Source: CAZUGA01 sp964619885 (GTDB lineage Bacteria > Pseudomonadota > Gammaproteobacteria > Methylococcales > UBA1147). From it: a stretch of DNA of 64,000 bases. The notes below the pieces were generated by a model. The model saw nothing but the letters and a program-made list of their open reading frames with translations. It had not been told where the DNA came from and did no database searches. Positions 9,639 to 18,487 of the stretch are shown here, piece by piece (position 1 is the stretch's first letter; each line of letters opens with the position of its first letter). Position numbers and translations under genes: made by a program. The stretch is from assembly GCA_964619885.1 (NCBI GenBank), contig CAZUGA010000018.1, positions 15,788 to 79,787 on the forward strand. The letters are read 5' to 3'.

Positions 9639-10756
9639 TGATCCCGGCAGCGCACGCGGTTTTGGATATAGCCGCGTTGCAACACAACCTGCGACGAGTA
9701 CGTATTTGTGCGCCCGGTGCCAAGATCATGGCGGTGATCAAAGCCAATGGATACGGGCATGGGTTGGAGCGGATTGCATCCGCCTTGACCGGGGTCGACG
9801 CTTTTGCGGTGGCTCGGGTCGATGAAGGTGTTCGGTTGCGCGAGGCGGGCGTCGGCGAAAGGATTGCCATATTGCAGGGTTTTATCCATCAGAATGAGCT
9901 GGATTTGCAATGCCGTTTCGGATTGGAGCCGGTCATTCATATGCCAGCTCATATAGATTTGTTGGAATCGGTCGCAGCAACAAAGCCGCTAGACGTATGG
10001 TTGAAACTGGATTCGGGTATGCACCGTTTGGGTTTCGACGAGGATGGGTTCGGCGCGGCCTACCGGCGTTTACGAGTCTGTCAATCGGTAGCCGGCCCAA
10101 TTTCACTAATGACCCACCTGGCTAACGCGGATGCGCTTACCGATTCGAAGACTTTTAGTCAAATTAACCAGTTTAAGCGGGTCACCGAGGGACTGGATGG
10201 CGAGCGCAGCATAGCAAATTCGGCTGGAATTCTGGGGTGGCCGGACGCCCAGACGGATTGGGTCAGACCCGGTCTTATGCTGTTTGGAGTTTCGCCGTTT
10301 GCCGATAAAGTCGGCAGCGACCATGGCCTGAAGCCGGTGATGACGTTGCAATCCAGACTGCTTGCGATCAAACAACTCAAGCCTGGCGACGCGGTTGGAT
10401 ATGGGGGTGAATGGGTCTGTTCCAAACCGCTACGCATGGGAGTCGTGGCGGTTGGATACGGTGACGGTTATCCGCGTTCCGCTGCGGTGGGAACGCCGGT
10501 GTTGGTCAATGGTCAACGTGCACGGGTGATCGGCCGGGTATCCATGGATATGATCAATTTGGATTTAACCCGGGTACCCTCGGCCGAAATCGGCGATCCG
10601 GTGGTGTTATGGGGCGACGGTTTGCCGGTCGAGGAAGTCGCCAGATACGCATCGACCATTCCATATACTTTGCTCTGCGGTGTGACCCAACGGGTTAGGA
10701 TTGTCGAAGAACGGTGGATGGGCAGCGATACTACAGTTCGTGAAAGCCGGGCTTAG
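9638..10756 (+). CDS. alr: alanine racemase
   Basis: A 372-residue fold-III PLP enzyme. The PLP lysine is in MAVIKANGYGHG (about residues 30-41) and the second catalytic base, Tyr, is in VAVGYGDGYPRS (about 270-280). It interconverts L- and D-alanine for peptidoglycan. Its ATG overlaps the dnaB stop by one base, implying translational coupling. Confidence 0.95.
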   Translation: MIPAAHAVLDIAALQHNLRRVRICAPGAKIMAVIKANGYGHGLERIASALTGVDAFAVARVDEGVRLREAGVGERIAILQGFIHQNELDLQCRFGLEPVIHMPAHIDLLESVAATKPLDVWLKLDSGMHRLGFDEDGFGAAYRRLRVCQSVAGPISLMTHLANADALTDSKTFSQINQFKRVTEGLDGERSIANSAGILGWPDAQTDWVRPGLMLFGVSPFADKVGSDHGLKPVMTLQSRLLAIKQLKPGDAVGYGGEWVCSKPLRMGVVAVGYGDGYPRSAAVGTPVLVNGQRARVIGRVSMDMINLDLTRVPSAEIGDPVVLWGDGLPVEEVARYASTIPYTLLCGVTQRVRIVEERWMGSDTTVRESRA

Positions 10757-10807
10757 CAACGTAGTTAAGCTTATGTGTTTGAGTGGGTCAAGTTCGATTA
10801 ACGCTTC

Positions 10808-11569
10808 GTGAACCGGTTGCGGGATAAAACAGCGCTGATTACCGGGGGCGCGGGTGGAATCGGGGCAGCGACTGCCAGTTTGTTTGCAGAAGAAGGCGCT
10901 AGCGTTGTATTGGTCGATACCGATGAGTCCAGGTTGCGATCGGTCGTCGATTCAATCGATAACGCTAGCGTTACGTATATCGTCGCGGATGTTAGCCAGG
11001 CACCGCAGGTTGAGAAATATGTTGCGAACGCGACGAGCCAGATGGGCGGTATAGATATTTTTATCAACAATGCGGCGGTGGTGGGTAAGCTGCTGCCGAT
11101 TCCCGACTACCCCGAAGATGAATTTGACCGCGTGATGTCGGTCAATGTTCGTGGTGTTTGGTTGGGATTGAAATACGCCATCCCAGTCATGCAAAACGGC
11201 GGTAGTATTGTGGTTACGTCCTCCACCGCCGGAATAAAAGGATTCTCGGGTTTATCCGCCTATGTCGCCAGTAAGCATGCGGTTGTCGGCTTAATGCGCA
11301 CTGCCGCGGTCGAATGTGCGAAGACCGGTATACGCGTGAATTGCATTAATCCTGCGTCCATAGAAACCCGGATGATGACGAACCTGGAGAGCCAACTTGC
11401 GCAAAAGGGCAGTGTAAATCCGAAACGAAAATTTGCCGAATTCGTACCGCTGGAACGTTATGGTACAGCGCAGGAAGTCGCATCATTGATGCTGTTTCTC
11501 GCCAGCGATGAGAGCCGTTTCTGTACCGGTGGTGTGTACATGGTGGATGGCGGGGTTTCGGCCTGTTAG
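10808..11569 (+). CDS. SDR-family NAD(P)-dependent oxidoreductase
   Basis: A 253-residue classical short-chain dehydrogenase. It has the cofactor motif TGGAGGIGAAT near residue 13, the acidic VDTDESR after beta-2 suggesting NAD preference, NNAAV, the catalytic Ser in VTSSTAG, YVASKH with the Tyr/Lys pair, and the C-terminal GGVYMVDGG. The substrate is not evident. The frame starts at GTG 10808, 51 bases after alr, and may be read from the same transcript. Confidence 0.85.
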   Translation: MNRLRDKTALITGGAGGIGAATASLFAEEGASVVLVDTDESRLRSVVDSIDNASVTYIVADVSQAPQVEKYVANATSQMGGIDIFINNAAVVGKLLPIPDYPEDEFDRVMSVNVRGVWLGLKYAIPVMQNGGSIVVTSSTAGIKGFSGLSAYVASKHAVVGLMRTAAVECAKTGIRVNCINPASIETRMMTNLESQLAQKGSVNPKRKFAEFVPLERYGTAQEVASLMLFLASDESRFCTGGVYMVDGGVSAC

Positions 11570-11589
11570 TAGGCGTACTGGGCTAAATT

Positions 11590-12249
11590 TTATTGGGATT
11601 GTAACTCGGTTTGACGCCTGAGTTCGTAATAACCCGGCAGCAATCCATCGCGTCGATTGAAGATCATGGAATAGTTGGCTCTGCGCGAAAGATCGTAAGT
11701 TCTTTCCACCAGACTATCGACGATTTGCTCGACCGCAGCGCTGATCGCCATGCCGATGATGCCACCCCCTCCGCTGCTTTCGACGGCATACTGCTGCCCC
11801 GTCCACAACACTTCACCCGATTTAGAATCGACCAGTTGGGCACCAAATTTGACCACGGTTGACGACGACAACACCAGGTATTTCTGGCCCCATTCCTCGA
11901 TATTTACATATAGCACTGCGTCGGCTGCAAAAACTTCGTACAATTTATTCAGCGGGACATTGTGCATTTCGTAAGCGGTGGGTAAGCCGTTATCTTTCAT
12001 GAAATCGTCGATGACCGCGACCGGGAAAACATAATAACCACGGTCGACCAGCGGCCGGGTGATGGTCGATAAAAATATATACGGTGCATTGACGTCGGTG
12101 GATTCGTTACGCGGCGGCAATACCAAAATAGAGCGGGGCATATAGGCACGGTAAACCGAGTAATCATGTTTGGGCGCGCTTCCGCACCCGGTCAAGACCA
12201 ATCCCAGCATTGCAATGATGGGAAACACCCTAAGCCGCTCGCCGTTCAT
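11590..12249 (-). CDS. GNA1162/DUF799-family lipoprotein
   Basis: A 219-residue lipoprotein with signal peptide and lipobox (LVLTGC, Cys22). The body matches the DUF799 family whose neisserial member is GNA1162 (PRSILVLPPRNESTDVNAP segment, and a glycine-rich ESSGGGGIIG stretch). It is the last gene of a three-lipoprotein operon after a CsgG-like and a DUF4810 lipoprotein, starting four bases inside the end of the DUF4810 gene. The three are thought to form an envelope complex; the function is unknown. Confidence 0.8.
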   Translation of the reverse strand: MNGERLRVFPIIAMLGLVLTGCGSAPKHDYSVYRAYMPRSILVLPPRNESTDVNAPYIFLSTITRPLVDRGYYVFPVAVIDDFMKDNGLPTAYEMHNVPLNKLYEVFAADAVLYVNIEEWGQKYLVLSSSTVVKFGAQLVDSKSGEVLWTGQQYAVESSGGGGIIGMAISAAVEQIVDSLVERTYDLSRRANYSMIFNRRDGLLPGYYELRRQTELQSQ

Positions 12250-12638
12250 CGTGTTAATCGTTCGATCATGCGGTTGACGAAAACTGAGGCCTCTGGATAT
12301 AGTGCTTTTTCGGTTTTTAACGCTTGCAGTGCGGCGTCGCCGTTACCCTGCAAATACAGCATATAACCAAGCTGCGCGTGGATACCCGGCGGTACCCGTT
12401 GTCCGTTATCCTGGGCGATTTGAATATCCTGGCTCAGCTTAATCACCTGGGTGGTGGGATCCGCTTCACCTGGGTTTACGAATCTGGAATAGAGCAGATC
12501 CTCGTAATCGCCCCAATAATACAGCGGTTTGGAGTTTGTGCAACCACTTGCACTGCCGACTAGAACCACAATGCACAAAACCCGGCGTAGTCTTGCACGC
12601 AAGCTCGGTTGCGCTAGTTTTTTGTACTGGGGGTCCAT
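12246..12638 (-). CDS. DUF4810 lipoprotein
   Basis: A 130-residue protein with a hydrophobic signal segment ending in GSASGC, a lipobox-like site. The SKPLYYWGDYEDLLY segment is characteristic of DUF4810. The second half looks like a TPR-type helical hairpin (PPGIHAQLGYMLYLQGNGDAALQALKTE). It overlaps the CsgG-like gene by 25 bases and the GNA1162-like gene by four, so the three are co-translated. Confidence 0.78.
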   Translation of the reverse strand: MDPQYKKLAQPSLRARLRRVLCIVVLVGSASGCTNSKPLYYWGDYEDLLYSRFVNPGEADPTTQVIKLSQDIQIAQDNGQRVPPGIHAQLGYMLYLQGNGDAALQALKTEKALYPEASVFVNRMIERLTR

Positions 12639-13321
12639 TCGCCACGCTCTAATCCATCGATGAGGTGTTGGACTGCTTCCATGATCGCTAGGTTAAGGAC
12701 TTTGCCGTTCAAGGTTGAATCGTAACCAGCCGTCGAACCGGTTCCGATAATTTGCCGGTTGCTTAGATCATATTCACCGGCGCCCTGTGACGAATAAATA
12801 ATTTCGGACGTATTCACGTCAACCACGTTTAACGCCACCTTAGCGTAGGCCAGTTGACGTTTACCGTGCCCCAGAATACCGAACAATTGTGTATCTCCGG
12901 TTACGCGGCGGCCAAATTCGGTCACATCGCCGGTGATGGCGACCTGCGCACCTTTTAATTGCTGTTGAATTCCGCGAATTTCCGATTCTTCGATGATCTG
13001 CGCCAGGTTGGCGCGGTCAACAACCACAAAACGACCGGATTGCTGCAGATGGGTTTTCAGAATGGTTTTCGCTTGGCCCCCCAACCGGTCGATTCCATCT
13101 GAAAATATACCGCGCAGGTAGGCGGAATTATTGCGAAATTTCCCTACTACTAGCGTGTGCTTGGGTCCTTGATAGAGGGTTTTGGCGGCAGCCACCGATT
13201 CTGGTTGTAATGTTCGGTGCGATTCGGTCGCGCAGCCCGAAAATAGGGTCAAGACAAACAGCCCAGTTGAAAACAAACGAATTCTGATAGAAACGGTTTG
13301 GCGATTCATAGCGAAGCTCAC
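12614..13321 (-). CDS. CsgG-family lipoprotein
   Basis: A 235-residue lipoprotein (lipobox LFSGC, Cys30) with a CsgG-like domain: TLVVGKFRNNSAYLRG, FVVVDRANLAQIIEE, and GAQVAITGDVTEFG. In curli systems CsgG forms an outer-membrane secretion pore, but this short type in a DUF4810/GNA1162 operon has no curlin partner, so curli secretion should not be assumed. An in-frame ATG five codons in (MNRQ) is an alternative start. Confidence 0.8.
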   Translation of the reverse strand: MSFAMNRQTVSIRIRLFSTGLFVLTLFSGCATESHRTLQPESVAAAKTLYQGPKHTLVVGKFRNNSAYLRGIFSDGIDRLGGQAKTILKTHLQQSGRFVVVDRANLAQIIEESEIRGIQQQLKGAQVAITGDVTEFGRRVTGDTQLFGILGHGKRQLAYAKVALNVVDVNTSEIIYSSQGAGEYDLSNRQIIGTGSTAGYDSTLNGKVLNLAIMEAVQHLIDGLERGEWTPSTKN

Positions 13322-13456
13322 TTCGAGTATTGTGCCGGTTGATAGCCAGCTAAATTCAGTTATTGGATATTATCCAAGCGAAAATAAAAATTCCAAGGCG
13401 GAACAACAATGGTTGCTATTGTTTACGATTCGCTGCTCGATCGTGCTGCAAACAAC

Positions 13457-14311
13457 TTACCGGCGTGATACTGCCGTCAGACTTTGCTCGAAATCGACAG
13501 CTTCAATCCCAAGAATATCCACGGCTTTGTGGATCGATAGCCTGAGATCCAGCGGGACCGAGGGGTGGTTATCCGCAGCCTTCGTCGATTCGACCAATTG
13601 TTGGGTGTCGATGTTCCAATATTTCATCAGGCATCTTTCGTAGTAATCGCGGCTAAGGCTTTGTGAACCAGCGATATTTAAGTAGCCCCGATAGTTAGAC
13701 TTTATAAGTTTTAGCAACGACCGTGCTAGATAATTTCGGTGAACAGGTTGTCGTATAACGTCGCTGAACAAGCTTACGGGTTGGTTTTTTCGTAGCATAT
13801 TGGCAAAATTCGCAGTGCTTCGCGGCATCGCGGTTGTATCGTAAATCAGCGATGTGCGAACGATAACCAGGTTGGCACAATGTTGAATGACATATTTCTC
13901 TGCGTTTGCTTTGGAATGCCCGTAGGCATTGATGGGGTTAGGTTCTGCAGAATCCTTGTAGGGTCCAGCACGGCCATCGTGTACCGTATCAGTAGAAATA
14001 TGTATCAGTCGGGCGCCGGTCCGGTGGGCTGCTTGGGCAATATGCGCGCTGCCTTGGGCGTTGATCGATTCAAAGGCGTCCGCATCGTTGCCGCCATTTA
14101 GTGCCGCAGTGTGAATGATTGCATGCGGTGCAATCTCTGCAATTTTTACGGCGACTTCTTCAGAATTGCGTATATCCAGTCTAAAACTATCGATGTTTGA
14201 CGGAAGTTTTGCGTGATTGCCGAAATAGCTACCAACGACCGAATCATTTTCGGCGAGATTTGCCAGATGTTGTCCCAAATAACCACTGGCACCGGTAATC
14301 AATATACGCAT
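13457..14311 (-). CDS. RmlD-like sugar-nucleotide reductase (NAD-dependent epimerase/dehydratase fold)
   Basis: A 284-residue extended SDR. It has the N-terminal ITGASGYLGQHL cofactor loop, IIHTAALNGG, ISTDTVHDGRAGPY, and the catalytic YGHSK (Tyr-x3-Lys). The closest familiar family is dTDP-4-dehydrorhamnose reductase (RmlD) and its MAT2B-like relatives. No rmlABC neighbours are present, so a role in rhamnose synthesis is unproven. The gene is isolated between the CsgG operon and a long AT-rich gap. Confidence 0.75.
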   Translation of the reverse strand: MRILITGASGYLGQHLANLAENDSVVGSYFGNHAKLPSNIDSFRLDIRNSEEVAVKIAEIAPHAIIHTAALNGGNDADAFESINAQGSAHIAQAAHRTGARLIHISTDTVHDGRAGPYKDSAEPNPINAYGHSKANAEKYVIQHCANLVIVRTSLIYDTTAMPRSTANFANMLRKNQPVSLFSDVIRQPVHRNYLARSLLKLIKSNYRGYLNIAGSQSLSRDYYERCLMKYWNIDTQQLVESTKAADNHPSVPLDLRLSIHKAVDILGIEAVDFEQSLTAVSRR

Positions 14312-14749
14312 GCGATCGATCTCTTAAAAAAACTCGAAAATCCGAAGAACGATGTATCGAATTTTGCCATCGGGCTTATCATAAAGCTGTAATATTTGTT
14401 AACAGATTCTGTGGATAGAGCTGTGGATATATTGTCCAACATGGGCTGCACTACGTATAAACCCTACTATTGAATTAGATTGTATTATTTTTGATCAAGT
14501 ATTGGACGTAAATTTATAAAAAATATATATAACAATAAGGTGCAGCGTTTACTTAGCGTAATATTTTAGCAATGTTGCGGAAGTTCCGGTTCTGATTTCC
14601 GGATGAGTGGTGCAAATTAATAAAAATGCGAGGTCTGTGGATTATTTCGGATTATGCGGAGATTTGTTGATCAACCATCGATATCATAGAATCATTTCGC
14701 AGGCGTCGGTCTCGATCAAACCAATGGGCCTTATGAATTAAGCTGGTGT
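14312..14749. other. AT-rich intergenic region with DnaA-box-like sites
   Basis: No gene is visible in these 438 bases. Two TGTGGATA sites (14410-14418 and 14422-14430) one helical turn apart, plus a weaker TGTGGATTA at 14637-14645, resemble the inverse of the DnaA box TTATCCACA. They are followed by a very AT-rich stretch at about 14470-14535. Promoters for the upstream minus-strand gene must also lie here. No dnaA or gidA is nearby, so this is not claimed as oriC. Confidence 0.4.
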
Positions 14750-15244
14750 CTATTTTTTTAGCGCAAAATGCGGTGCAGTGGCGACCAGGTGATGATAAAA
14801 GGTGTCGGTGACCAATTTCAATTTCCGATCGACCGCGACGTAGCGTCTGGAATTGACTGGATCGGTGTCGCCAAAGCTTAGGGTTTGATCGTTCAGTGTG
14901 AGTTCGATACTAGGTTTTTCCAGACCAAATTTGGCCAATTCTCCAGGTTCGACGGGGTACTCTGCTCTGCTGGTAGAGGTGGGGATTTTCAGTAGTTGCT
15001 TGACGATCTTGGGGTCGGCAGCAATTTGCAACGGCTTTGTCATCAACCAGCGGTTTTTTATTTGTTCCAACACTATATCCCTGTGATGATCCCGTTTTAT
15101 CTCGATACGGGTAATACTGTTGTGATCGATACGCAGTAGCGGGTTATCCGCCTGTTGCTCAATCCCCGGCTCGATAAGCGCAACCAATGCCAGCACTAAA
15201 ACACCCGCGGCCAACATCAGATTGATAAGGTATTTAGACCGCAT
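14750..15244 (-). CDS. DUF4340 protein
   Basis: A 164-residue protein with an N-terminal membrane anchor and DUF4340-type repeats (SITRIEIKR; then LAKFGLEKPSIELTL). It is the last gene of a four-gene minus-strand operon (ATPase, permease, GldG-like, DUF4340) and starts three bases after its neighbour. DUF4340 proteins habitually follow GldG-like genes and are presumed periplasmic partners of the exporter; the function is unknown. Confidence 0.8.
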   Translation of the reverse strand: MRSKYLINLMLAAGVLVLALVALIEPGIEQQADNPLLRIDHNSITRIEIKRDHHRDIVLEQIKNRWLMTKPLQIAADPKIVKQLLKIPTSTSRAEYPVEPGELAKFGLEKPSIELTLNDQTLSFGDTDPVNSRRYVAVDRKLKLVTDTFYHHLVATAPHFALKK

Positions 15245-15247
15245 ACG

Positions 15248-16612
15248 TTATAGTTTCCTGCGTTTGAACCAGATGAAGAATCCCATAGCGATCAACATCA
15301 ACGGAAGCGCGATCAAGAACCCTAGACCAATAATAGCCGTAGCCGGACGAGAAAGCTGCAAAGTTTGATCTGGCGCCTGTTTGATCGGGATGCTGATTAG
15401 ATTGCTGTCACCGGTCAGCCATTGGACTATCTTGAGACCGAGGCTCAAGTTACCGCCGTTGGCCAGATAGGTGTTGGACAGAAAATCTCCGTCCGCCAAA
15501 ACGACGATGCGTTGTTGCCGAATCGCCAGGTCCCCAGCAGGTCGCAGTTCTCGAGTCAACGCAACCCCCAGCGCGACCGGTCCTTGTCGCTCGTCGCTTC
15601 CGGGGTTAAATTCGATCTGGCCCTTAATCGACCCAGTTTCGGTCCAGGATTGACGTGAACTTAACAGAATAGGCGTTACGTTGAACACAGTGCTTTCACT
15701 AGTGATCAATGCACCGGCGATTGGAAAAAGCGTGACGCTGGTAAAATCTTGCGTGATCGGGTGTTCGGGATAATTCTCAATGACTGCAAACGACGGATCG
15801 CTAATCCCCAGGGATTGAGATTTTCCCTCGACCACAACGCCTGGCAAGAAGCCGATACCCAGCACTTTTGCCAGCGGGTCCGTGCTGGGATGTTTGCCCG
15901 GATCCCGAAGCCAAAGCAAATTACCGCCGTGCTGTAAATAGCGTTCTATTTCAGTCAATTCACCCGGCAGAAAATCGACCCGGGGACCGGCAATGACCAG
16001 CAGCGCCGTGTTATCTGGAAGCGTCGTGCTCGCAGCTGGGTTGTGGGTATGGATTTTGTAGCCCTTGTTTCTAAGATGAATCCCAAATTGGCCCAGATCG
16101 TGGTTTTTTTGATCCAATGGAGATCGTTCGCCGTGCCCGGATAGGAACACGATCCAATGTTCCTGCGTGCGCAGCAGGCGCTGCAACGTGTTAGTAATCG
16201 CGCTTTCGCTCAATTCGCGTACATTTTCGCTACGCCCGTCGTATTCGATAACCAACTCGCCGTCGACTTGAATTCCCAGATTTTGCACTGTGTCCGGTTC
16301 CAAATCCGGATTAATAAAGCGCAGCTCTAAATTGGGTTTGTAGCGTAAATAACGTTCGACAAATTCTCCGATTCGGCTGCGCAATAACTTGTTTTCGGTG
16401 GCGTAAGCGGTTATCTCGATCGAGCCATCCATCGAATTAAGTATCTTAATACTGGTTTCCGACAGCGTCTTGCGCGCGTTTGAGGTCCAGTCTGCTTGCA
16501 GGTTGTAGCGTGTGCTCAACCAGCCTGTCAGGCTGATAAAACTCAAGAACAACAGCAGAAAAATCAGATTTTGAAATTTGATCTGGCTGAGCAGACTTTT
16601 ATCTGTCTTCAT
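15248..16612 (-). CDS. GldG-like ABC-transporter auxiliary protein
   Basis: A 454-residue membrane protein with one N-terminal (LIFLLLFLSFISLTGW) and one C-terminal transmembrane segment flanking a large extracytoplasmic region. That region contains the ABC-associated GldG-type domain (ITAYAT; IVFLSGHGERSP; LLVIAGPRVDFLPGEL). The start at 16612 is chosen because its ATG overlaps the permease stop as ATGA; the open frame extends further upstream only by running inside the permease gene. It belongs to the ABC system with the two preceding genes. In Bacteroidetes Gld proteins serve gliding, but in proteobacteria the role is not known. Confidence 0.82.
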   Translation of the reverse strand: MKTDKSLLSQIKFQNLIFLLLFLSFISLTGWLSTRYNLQADWTSNARKTLSETSIKILNSMDGSIEITAYATENKLLRSRIGEFVERYLRYKPNLELRFINPDLEPDTVQNLGIQVDGELVIEYDGRSENVRELSESAITNTLQRLLRTQEHWIVFLSGHGERSPLDQKNHDLGQFGIHLRNKGYKIHTHNPAASTTLPDNTALLVIAGPRVDFLPGELTEIERYLQHGGNLLWLRDPGKHPSTDPLAKVLGIGFLPGVVVEGKSQSLGISDPSFAVIENYPEHPITQDFTSVTLFPIAGALITSESTVFNVTPILLSSRQSWTETGSIKGQIEFNPGSDERQGPVALGVALTRELRPAGDLAIRQQRIVVLADGDFLSNTYLANGGNLSLGLKIVQWLTGDSNLISIPIKQAPDQTLQLSRPATAIIGLGFLIALPLMLIAMGFFIWFKRRKL

Positions 16613-17367
16613 CCTCGCAATCGGTCGTTGTCCAGATTTCGAACGCTCAATACCAGGAAGGTCGAAATAAACAGAACGTAATAGAGTATATCCCTGGAAT
16701 TGACCAGCCCGCTGGCGATGCGGTTGAAATGCCCAGAAGTCGATAGATAGGATAACAATTGACCGGAGTCGCCGGAGCCGTCGACCGCCCAATCCAAAAT
16801 CCACAGAAGTAGCAACGCGCCGAAGCTCAGTATTCCGGCGATGGTTGGATAGCGGGTCAAACTTGACATATAAAGCCCCAACGCAGCCGACCCCCCCATT
16901 AATAGCGCCAGACCGATCGCACAAGCAGCCAGTTTGCCCAGGTCCAGGCGAGTCCCCGCGAGCAGCGAAAGGGGCATCAGGCTGACCATGACCAATAGGA
17001 TCAGCAGAAAGGCAAAAATGCCGACAAATTTGCCGAGTATGATCTCAGCCATCGATACCGGTGAACTCAACAGTAAGGCCAACGTTTTATTGTGCTTTTC
17101 CTCGCTGATCAAGCGCATTGTCAACAGCGGAATCAGCAGTACCAGAATAACCGCGGCATTGCCGTAAAGCGGCGCGGCGATCAGGCTGGTAACCCCCGGC
17201 GTGGTGCCCAGTGTGCTCAACTTGGGTTGAATGCTGGTGAGGTAATTATCTATCTGCGAAAGAAATAAATAGGCGAGTAGAATTTGGACGATAGCCAACA
17301 AACTCCAAGCCATCGGTGACAAAAATAAATTGCGCAGTTCTTGGCCTGCGATGGTCAATATTTTCAT
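16609..17367 (-). CDS. ABC-2-type transporter permease (GldF-like)
   Basis: A 252-residue inner-membrane protein with six hydrophobic segments and the ABC-2 permease pattern (SPMAWSLLAIVQILLAYLF; LLTMRLISEEKHNKTLALLLSSPVS). It overlaps the ATPase gene upstream by four bases and the GldG-like gene downstream by four, so the operon is tightly coupled. The substrate is unknown. Confidence 0.85.
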   Translation of the reverse strand: MKILTIAGQELRNLFLSPMAWSLLAIVQILLAYLFLSQIDNYLTSIQPKLSTLGTTPGVTSLIAAPLYGNAAVILVLLIPLLTMRLISEEKHNKTLALLLSSPVSMAEIILGKFVGIFAFLLILLVMVSLMPLSLLAGTRLDLGKLAACAIGLALLMGGSAALGLYMSSLTRYPTIAGILSFGALLLLWILDWAVDGSGDSGQLLSYLSTSGHFNRIASGLVNSRDILYYVLFISTFLVLSVRNLDNDRLRG

Positions 17368-18299
17368 GCGGCTTCCGCGTCAGCTTCTTGCATCAATTCG
17401 ACAAAAAATTCTTCCATGGAGCGGTGTTCGGGTGTCAACTGCAAAAGGCCCAGCCCAGCAGAAACTACAGTTTCGGCCAGTTGCTCGGAGGGATCGTGGT
17501 TTTTCTTAAAGTAAATTCTAAATTTGTTGTCTTGCAGGGATTCGATTTGGACAACGCCAGGGACTTGTTCCAGCAGGTTCTTGCTGAGCGCACGGCGGGT
17601 CCAAAGAATCAGACTCGAGGCTTGCATGCGATCCTCCAGGCCTTGGACTTTATCGCTCAATACCAGCTTACCCTGATGGATAATTTGTACATGGCTGCAA
17701 GTCGCCTGAACCTCGGATAATATATGCGTGGAAAGAATAATACCGTGCTCGCGGCCCAGATCGAGTATCAGATTCCTGATCTCTCTCATTTGTATTGGGT
17801 CAAGCCCGACCGTGGGTTCGTCCAACACGATCACGTTGGGACTGTGCACGATAGCTTGTGCAATCCCCACGCGTTGCTGGAAGCCTTTGGATAAATTTCC
17901 GATCAGCCGGTTTTCCACATCCCCCAGGCCACAGCGATCCATTGCGTTATCCACGCAAGCTTTGATCTTAGCCGACGGAACACCGCGTAATCGCGCACAA
18001 TAGTTCAAATATTCCCCGGCGGTCGTATCCGGGTAAAGCGGTGGCGTATCGGGAAGGTAACCCAAATTGGCTTTGGCCTGCCTGGGGTGCTCCAGCATGT
18101 TGATGCCATTGATAAGTATTTCGCCGGAAGTCGGCGCCAGATTTCCACACACAATCTGCATCGTGGTCGATTTCCCGGCCCCGTTGGGGCCCAGAAACCC
18201 AAGAATCTGTCCTTGATTCAATACAAAGCTCAGATTGTCGAGCGCGCAATGCGGGCCGTAATAACGGCAAAGCTTATCGGCCTGAATGAGGGTTTCCAT
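17364..18299 (-). CDS. ABC transporter ATP-binding protein (GldA-like)
   Basis: A 311-residue ATPase. Walker A is GPNGAGKST, the signature loop is the variant NLSKGFQQR, Walker B is VIVLDEPTVGLD, and the H-loop is STHIL. The C-terminal extension of about 90 residues is typical of ABC-2 exporters. The METLIQ start at 18299 is preferred over an upstream in-frame codon at 18359 because the family begins just before this point. It is the first gene of the operon with permease, GldG-like and DUF4340 genes. Confidence 0.87.
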   Translation of the reverse strand: METLIQADKLCRYYGPHCALDNLSFVLNQGQILGFLGPNGAGKSTTMQIVCGNLAPTSGEILINGINMLEHPRQAKANLGYLPDTPPLYPDTTAGEYLNYCARLRGVPSAKIKACVDNAMDRCGLGDVENRLIGNLSKGFQQRVGIAQAIVHSPNVIVLDEPTVGLDPIQMREIRNLILDLGREHGIILSTHILSEVQATCSHVQIIHQGKLVLSDKVQGLEDRMQASSLILWTRRALSKNLLEQVPGVVQIESLQDNKFRIYFKKNHDPSEQLAETVVSAGLGLLQLTPEHRSMEEFFVELMQEADAEAA

Positions 18300-18487
18300 A
18301 CCCTGTTTAAGATACAAGATGATGCAAAAATTACAAGCTGCAATGCGAATTGACCCCAAGGGCTGATAAGCGAAGCGTCATCCGCCGTTTTCTACTTCTC
18401 TGCCCAGAAAAACAACGATAGACCGTGGATCATTAGCGGTAATACTAGATTAAAGGTTATGATTGGCGCGGATCGAAATTAGGATTT

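Noticed and set aside
14312..14749. Chromosomal origin oriC
   Set aside because: Only two good DnaA-like boxes, and no dnaA, dnaN, gidA or rpmH nearby.
16613..16924. N-terminal extension of the GldG-like frame
   Set aside because: It runs inside the permease gene in another frame. The ATGA overlap at 16612 marks the true start.
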